Source: Bidens hawaiensis
Taxonomy: Eukaryota > Streptophyta > Magnoliopsida > Asterales > Asteraceae
Length of the DNA stretch: 64,000 nucleotides
Direction: 5' to 3'
Assembly (NCBI GenBank): GCA_021521415.1
Contig: JAIQDT010000226.1
Coordinates: 928,501-992,500, forward strand
The position numbers and the translations under genes were made by a program. Under the pieces are notes generated by a model. It worked only from the letters and a program-made list of their open reading frames with translations. It had not been told where the DNA came from and searched no databases. This document shows, one piece after another, positions 58,513 to 64,000 of the stretch. Every line of letters begins with the position of its first letter. The first letter of the stretch is position 1.

Positions 58513-58517
58513 GTTTT
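58513..58517. repeat. Target-site duplication gtttt of the solo LTR (partner 62097-62101)
   Basis: The identical 5 bp flank both ends of the solo LTR, and the gag codons are continuous after its removal. Confidence 0.93.
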
Positions 58518-60145
58518 TGTAACGATTCCGGCAAATCCAGGTATACCCTAGCCGGTATATACTATTTACGTGTTATTTAATATTGATTATATGAGTTATA
58601 GCACATTGATACGAATATATATGGTTCACAGTATGAATCATACTCAATTATATAGTGAATCGTATTGGAATTACAATTAATCAATGATCGGTTATTGAAA
58701 CCCGAACGGATCGGGAATTACATTATAGACGATGTATATAATGTTTAGTGATATATACGAAGTATTAATGCTTCGGGATAGGTGAATTATAGCACAGAAA
58801 AAGGATTTCGATTTAATGGTACGTCGGTACGCTAAACGAAACCTTTAACACCAAACCAAGCAAGAGACGATCAATCAAGCCGAAAAAGATGCGTAATTAT
58901 TAATAATATGATGTTTTAATGTCATGGGTTAAGTTTTTAAAGTTTTTAAATCAGTTTTATGTAAATTTTATTTTAACCCGGAAAACGACCATTTTATGCT
59001 CGTTTTAAGCCGAATTACGAGTTTAAACGAGAAACGAACTGAACCAGACTATCCACAACATTATCCGGATTGTGTAATCCAAATTTGTGGCCATGGTTTG
59101 AGATGTGGGCCCCCCACACCACCACTTAGGCCGGCCACCCCCTTTCACACACATCATACATTTCATTTTTTTTTAACATCAATTCTCTCCCAAAAACTCT
59201 CTCAAACTCTTTCAAATCTTCAAACATCCATCCAATTCCTTGATTTCTAACAAGATTTTGAAGGTAAAAACATGGTTTAGTTGGTTAAATCATAGTATTG
59301 ATTTCTTTATTTTGAGTTGTTTTGCAAGAACAAGAGGTTCCAAGTGAAATATGGGTGAAAACCCGAGATGGAACCGGTTCTCGTGTGATCAAGGGATGTA
59401 TACAAGTTATACAAAGGATCTTGATCCAAGTGTTGAGTTAAAAGTGTTTAGAACGAAGTTTTACGGTTGAAATCGTGTAAAATGAGTTTTCCATGTGAAA
59501 GACGGGTAAAAGTCCGAGATGAAACCGACTCTTGCATAATCAAGAGATGTATACATGTTATACAAGGGATCTTGGTCCAAGAAATGAGTAAAAAGAGTCG
59601 AGAACGGATTTTTACGGTTAAAACCTTTGTTTTTACTTAAAAACCGACACTTTGAAAGAAATGGTTTGATTGTTGGTATAGTTTGCTTGGTATAGTGTTA
59701 TGGGGCTTGTAAGTGTTGTATCTAGCGGCTAGCAAAGGCTAGAAACCGAGATCCTTGCGATCTAAAGCTAGAAAACACAAGATAGTTCGGTTTTAGTGCG
59801 TATATGAGATTTGGACAGATTTTCGTGTGCTTAGAGTCGGGTCACGAAATTTCACAGAGATGATCTACACATGAAAATATGAGATCTGTGAATTTTTGGT
59901 AATTTTTGGATAAAAGATGAATATTTGGTGAATTTAATGCTCGGTTTTGGCCAAAAATAGTGAAAAATAGCAAAACATGATGAAAAATTCCGGAAAATTT
60001 AAGATAAGCTTTTTATAATATATAAAAGTCACCCACAAAATTTTAGCTCAGTTGGAAAAGTCTAAGTAGGCTTTTCGGTGAAACGAGTTCTAGGGCTTTC
60101 TAGCTCGGTTTTGGGTGAAAATGGCTTGAAAAATAAGTTTTAAAT

Positions 60146-60592
60146 TCTGGAAAAATTCCAGAAAGTTATGACGATGATATAGATCATCCCAGAAAAATTT
60201 GGGATTTTTCTAAAGTGTTTTGGTATTTTTGATATATTTAGTGTTTTAATAAGATTTAAAAATAGATAAATAAATGTAAATATAGGAAAATAAATCTGGA
60301 AAAATTCCAGAAAGTTATGAGGATGATAGAGATCATCCCAGAAAAATTTGGGATTTTTCTAAAGTGTTTTGGTATTTTTGATATATTTAGTGTTTTAATA
60401 AGATTTAAAAATAGATAAATAAATGTAAATATAGGAAAATAAATCTGGAAAAATTCCAGGAAGTTATGAGGATGATAGAGATCATCCCAGAAAAATTTGG
60501 GATTTTTCTAAAGTGTTTTGGTATTTTTGATATATTTAGTGTTTTAATAAGATTTAAAAATAGATAAATAAATGTAAATATAAGAAAATAAA
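60146..60592 (+). repeat. 149-bp x 3 tandem repeat in the solo LTR
   Basis: TCTGGAAAAATTCCAG starts units at 60146, 60295 and 60444, and a fourth partial start lies at 60593. Units differ at a few positions, so amplification was recent. Each unit holds the near-palindromes CTGGAAAAATTCCAG and CCCAGAAAAATTTGGG. Confidence 0.95.
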
Positions 60593-61332
60593 TCTGGAAA
60601 ATTTTTACAAAATTCCTTACTGTCAAATTAAGTTTTGTGCAAAATTTCAAGACCCGAGACTAATCGGGTAATTATTTGTGCTAAAAAGAACATAAAAACA
60701 AGTTTTTAAAGCTTAAAACGTGTAAACCGGCAAAGTTCGCATAAGCGAGCTGACTGGTACATGAAAACTCTAAAAATGGACTATTTCATAAATCTAAGTA
60801 AATTAAGTAAAAATAAATCATCCGAAAATAATTCGGATGATTTGGGTAATTTTACCCGATTTTACCGTTTCCGGCACCGAAAAACCGGAAACGGGCCCCA
60901 CGGCCAAACGGGGTGTCAAACCGAGCTATAATTTCATCACCTTAACTAAATTGACTGTCAAACTCTAAGCAATGTCACAATCTGAGTCCTTAGAAGTGTC
61001 ACGGGGTTAACATTGTCCCCGAATCGAGTACAGTACTGGGTTAACAATGTTCCCAGATGTACCGATTGATACGTATTTAAGTTATGGGAATTATATAGTA
61101 ACGACTAGATATTATATTACAGATCCAGGCACGTAGCTGTTCCTTATATTACTCACCGACTCACAAAAAAGTGAGTTTTCACGAGCCCCTTTTAATGAAT
61201 TGTTTTAATTATATTTTCCCGGGGCGGAAAACATGTCTTATTTAAAGTATTTAAGTACATACCGATCGTATGGAAATACTTGTATATTTATATATATATG
61301 GTTTGATGCACAGAATATATAAATTGTTTATC

Positions 61333-61723
61333 AGGGGTTATTATTGTTCTGGGGTAACATAGTTCCCAGGGGTTTTTATTGTTCTGGGGTAACATAGTTC
61401 CCAGGGGTTATTATTGTTTTGGGGTAACATAGTTCCCAGGGGTAGTTATTGTTCTGGGGTAACATAGTTCCCAGGGGTTTTTATTGTTCTGGGGTAACAT
61501 AGTTCCCAGGGGTTATTATTGTTCTGGGGTAACATAGTTCCCAGGGGTAGTTATTGTTCTGGGGTAACATAGTTCCCAGGGGTAGTTATTGTTCTGGGGT
61601 AACATAGTTCCCAGGGGTTTTTATTGTTCTGGGGTAACATAGTTCCCAGGGGTTATTATTGTTCTGGGGTAACATAGTTCACAGAAAGTTAACGGAAATA
61701 TTCTGGGGTAACATAGTTCCCAG
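61333..61723 (+). repeat. 35-bp minisatellite, ten units plus a partial one
   Basis: Each unit carries CTGGGGTAACATAGTTCCCAG, an inverted repeat with a 5-bp stem, joined by a variable linker (TTAT, TTTT or TAGT after AGGGG). The linkers run A B A C B A C C B A (A = TTAT, B = TTTT, C = TAGT), suggesting amplification of multi-unit blocks. Related single copies occur near 61005 and 61050. Confidence 0.95.
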
Positions 61724-62101
61724 CATGATTATATTGCTAATAAATGATTATTAAAATGATTTGTCAGTGTTTATTTAAATTAGTGAAACTCACCAACTAT
61801 TCGTAGTTGACCCGTTTTCTTTACATGTTTTCTAGGTATGCCCAAGTTGGATTGATTGATGTGTGCTTAACTATCTGTGCTACCTGTTGGAAGCTTGCTG
61901 CTCTATGTTTTGTAATGAATTTATTAATGTCTTATCGGTAAAATATGTGTGTAACACCTAGACAGTAAGGAAACTCGCAACAATATAATATGTTATAAAT
62001 TAATGTAGTGGTATTTTCTTTATAAGCAATGCTGTTGATATCAGATGTGTCTGTTGCATCCCGTGTACGTTTCCGCTGCGGTTACGGGGTGTTACAGTTT
62101 T

Positions 62102-63923
62102 GTGTTCTGCACCTTTTCTTCAACTAACATCTTTTTCAATCCATCTATCTCAGTGATGTATCTTGATTGAGCTATGTAACTAATCATGCAGTCATCTTCC
62201 AAACTTTTGATATTTTCTTCACTGATCAGCTCACTTGCCTCATACCCATTGATGATACTTTGTTTCCTGAAACACTCACTTTCCAGCTTGCCTACTTTTG
62301 TTTTCAAGTCATTGATAAGTTCATTTAAATCAATAGTAGGAGCACAGTGTACCTGAGATGATGATCCAGTCTCTTTTTCAATTATAGCCATAAATGCCAC
62401 ATTTGCTTTCTTAATATCATCAGCAATGTCCTCTTCATGATTGCTCCAATCAAAGTTACCTTCATGTTGTGTAGTCACTGCCACATTTCCTTGGTTTCTC
62501 AGTTGATTTTGGTTGGCCGGAATTGTGTTGTTTGGAACATTTTTAACTGCTTGAAGGTTTTCATTGTTGTTCATTTTAAAACCTTGATTCTGTTGCATAC
62601 TTTGATTAAGATTATTCATTTGAGGCTGAAAGTTGTTGAAGTTGGGATTGTAGTTGTTGTTGGGATTGAAGTAGTTGTTGTTTGGTCTATGCTGATACTG
62701 AGGCTGCTGCTGATACTGAGGTTGCTGATTTCTTGTCAAATCCAATCCTTTCATTAGGACCAGAAACCACCAGTTCTATTATACAACCTCTTACTTCTCA
62801 AAGCTAACATGGCAGCTTGCCACTTCAAATCCATGTCTTCCAAATCATCAGCATCTATCTGCTCAAGATCATCTTGCACTACACTTGTGTGAATTAAATT
62901 CTTTGCAACAAATGCATTATATGACTCAGTGAACATTGAAAGCAAAGCCTGTGTATCACTGCTTTGACCACGTCCACCACCAGTGTGAGGAACATTCCCA
63001 CTTGCTGCACATTGAATCTTTGCTGATTTCCTTGATTACTTATGCTAACACCAACAAATGATTTTGGAGTATCAGAATTGAGTGCCATCAATCAGCTGCA
63101 CATTGAATCTTTGCTGATTTCCTTGATTACTTATGCTAACACCAACAAATGATTTTGGAGTATCAGAATTGAGTTCAACAGGTTCTTCAATGATAGGAAT
63201 CTGCTGCTGATTCTTGGTAGCTAGATTACCCATAGGTGCAATCAATGCATTTGATACACTGAAGCAGGGTATTTCCTCCTTTATCATCTCATTCTCTATC
63301 ATCTCTATCTCAGCAGCTTGAAGAAAACACAATACATCATCTACTTTTAGCTCATTGAAGTTGTGCTTTGTAAGAATGAACTTGCAGGCAGTATACCATT
63401 CCTTTGGCATAGAGTTCAGCAGCTTGGTGTTGAGATCAAAATAAGTCATGACATAGTCTGTGGTTCTGAGCTCATTCACAATTCCCATAAACCTCTCCAT
63501 AACTGATTTCTACCTTTCTCCTTATTTCTACTTGAATCTTTCTAACTGCTGCTTCAATCTCTGCTTCTTGATGTTCTTGAGTTCAACATTTCTATCAAAC
63601 ATCTCAAGTATTGCATCATACATTGCCTTGGCATTGGGATGATGTGCAGCCTTGGTGAGTATTTCCCAAGACAGACCTAGCTTCAACATTGCTAAAGCCT
63701 TGTCATCAACCTTTCTCATCCTTTCTCTAACAGCAGCAGTTGCTACCGGATTTGCATCTTCCTCAACAGTAGCTTGTGGACCATTCTTAATGGAGTTCCA
63801 CATATCAACATCATTGTAGCAAACGGCTGATTCAAACAAGACCTTCCATTTAGTGAAATTATCCTGTCCATACAATTTAGGAATCTTGTTAGTAGATACC
63901 TCTTGTTCCTCGTAATCAGATAT
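62102..63923 (-). pseudogene. Copia C gag, first part
   Basis: Homology begins SDYEEQEVSTNKIPKLYGQD. The codon aligned with B's ATG reads ATA (63923-63921), so the start codon is lost. The gag domain follows (NFTKWKVLFESAVCYNDVD, WEILTKAAHHPNAKAMYDA). Three stops lie in a short stretch after QLERFK (63528 onward), and a 91-bp tandem duplication (63004-63185) breaks the frame. The first CCHC knuckle found in B after ERIGFDKS is missing: the reading goes from YNRT through two stops to GLDLTRNQQPQYQQQ. Gln/Asn-rich sequence and the coiled-coil-like KVGKLESECFRKQSI follow. The gene is interrupted at 62101 by the solo LTR. Confidence 0.9.
63004..63185. repeat. 91-bp tandem duplication in C gag
   Basis: GCTGCACATTGAATCTTTGC starts at 63004 and again at 63095, followed by the same sequence through ATTGAGT. 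The period of 91 bp is not a multiple of three, so it shifts the gag frame. Confidence 0.93.
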
Positions 63924-64000
63924 TTTTGTGAACACAAAAGTAATTTCCTAATAAAAACAGAGTTTAAAAAAAATTTTCAGATCTGAGAATCGATTGTTCA
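63924..64000 (-). other. Leader of Copia C, window edge
   Basis: Seventy-seven bases of leader upstream of gag. The primer-binding site and 5' LTR should lie just beyond the right end. Nothing further can be supported. Confidence 0.6.

Larger units (their letters stand above)
58518..62096 (+). mobile_element. Gypsy solo LTR inserted in Copia C gag
   Basis: It runs TGTAACGATTCC to GGGTGTTACA, 3,579 bp, flanked by gtttt at 58513-58517 and 62097-62101. Removing it with one duplication restores the C gag frame (VQNTKL then KVETEFLKN). No internal Gypsy sequence is present, so it arose by recombination between LTRs. It is oriented plus by comparison of its ACTCACC...GTAGTTGACCC region with the LTR at 960. 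It is AT-rich; the only other content seen is the repeats listed separately. Confidence 0.95.
43649..64000 (-). mobile_element. Copia element C, nearly complete (5' LTR beyond the window)
   Basis: On the minus strand: leader, gag (with the solo LTR inserted), pol, spacer, motif array, internal promoter, third ORF of about 4.7 kb, polypurine tract and 3' LTR. Without the inserted solo LTR more than 16.7 kb lie in the window, so the intact element would be close to 18 kb, long for a Copia element. It is the best-preserved copy; pol needs only three codon changes to be open. The left edge may lie anywhere in 43649-43676. Confidence 0.88.

Noticed and set aside
60405..60650. 81-codon minus-strand ORF in the solo LTR
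   Set aside because: Made of the 149-bp tandem repeat; Phe/Ile/Leu-rich because the DNA is AT-rich.
61333..61723. CRISPR-like regular repeats of 35 bp
   Set aside because: Units are contiguous with only 4-base linker variants and no unique spacers; it is a minisatellite in a plant LTR.
1..64000. tRNA or rRNA genes
   Set aside because: No cloverleaf-like or rRNA-like sequence was noticed; the only tRNA-related signal is the primer-binding site.

Overview
This window is plant nuclear DNA made almost entirely of nested LTR retrotransposons. I found no host gene, tRNA, rRNA or CRISPR array. Ty1/Copia and Ty3/Gypsy polyproteins, a tRNA-iMet primer-binding site, multi-kilobase LTRs and a solo LTR all point to a large eudicot genome. 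The very long third ORF downstream of Copia pol resembles ORFs I associate with Asteraceae genomes, so a daisy-family plant is my best guess. That assignment is inference. Nearly every ORF carries stops or frameshifts, so the coding entries are pseudogenes; the least damaged is the pol of Copia element C.

Layout, left to right. 1-3194: 3' end of a plus-strand Gypsy element (integrase tail, polypurine tract, LTR). 3195-41374: a plus-strand Copia element called B here, split into three pieces by two insertions. The first insertion (4887-21389, target-site duplication acttg) is a composite: it has the outer ends of a minus-strand Copia element (E), a broken Gypsy LTR, and most of a plus-strand Copia element (A). 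The second insertion (28527-39763, duplication atatg) is a complete 11.2-kb Gypsy element on the minus strand. B's third ORF is then cut at 41374 by a minus-strand Copia element D (41375-43648). D is in turn interrupted by a large minus-strand Copia element C (43649 to beyond 64000), and C has a 3.58-kb Gypsy solo LTR inserted in its gag (58518-62096, duplication gtttt).

The Copia elements share one plan: an unusually long gag with two CCHC knuckles; pol with protease, integrase, reverse transcriptase and RNase H; a non-coding spacer of about 3.5 kb; a very long third ORF; a polypurine tract; and an LTR of about 1.2 kb. The order fits the Sirevirus/Maximus type of Ty1/Copia. The most interesting part is the third-ORF unit. 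In A, B and C it is preceded by a dense array of a short motif (consensus near CGGGYAARCTTTG), then a conserved TATA box, and in C by what looks like a 186-bp 5'-UTR intron. The same motif crowds the LTR upstream of the LTR TATA box. This suggests that the third ORF has its own LTR-like promoter. The predicted protein (roughly 1,570 codons in C) has acidic, proline-rich, coiled-coil and strongly basic segments and no obvious membrane anchor.

The Gypsy elements fit the Tekay/Del type (tRNA-iMet primer site, long LTRs, chromodomain-like C-terminus). The complete copy also has an extra 271-codon ORF upstream of gag. Most of its pol stop codons are explained by C-to-T changes, as expected for methylated, silenced repeats. 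Exact element edges next to truncated LTRs (near 3194, 6431, 20871 and 43649) are estimates.
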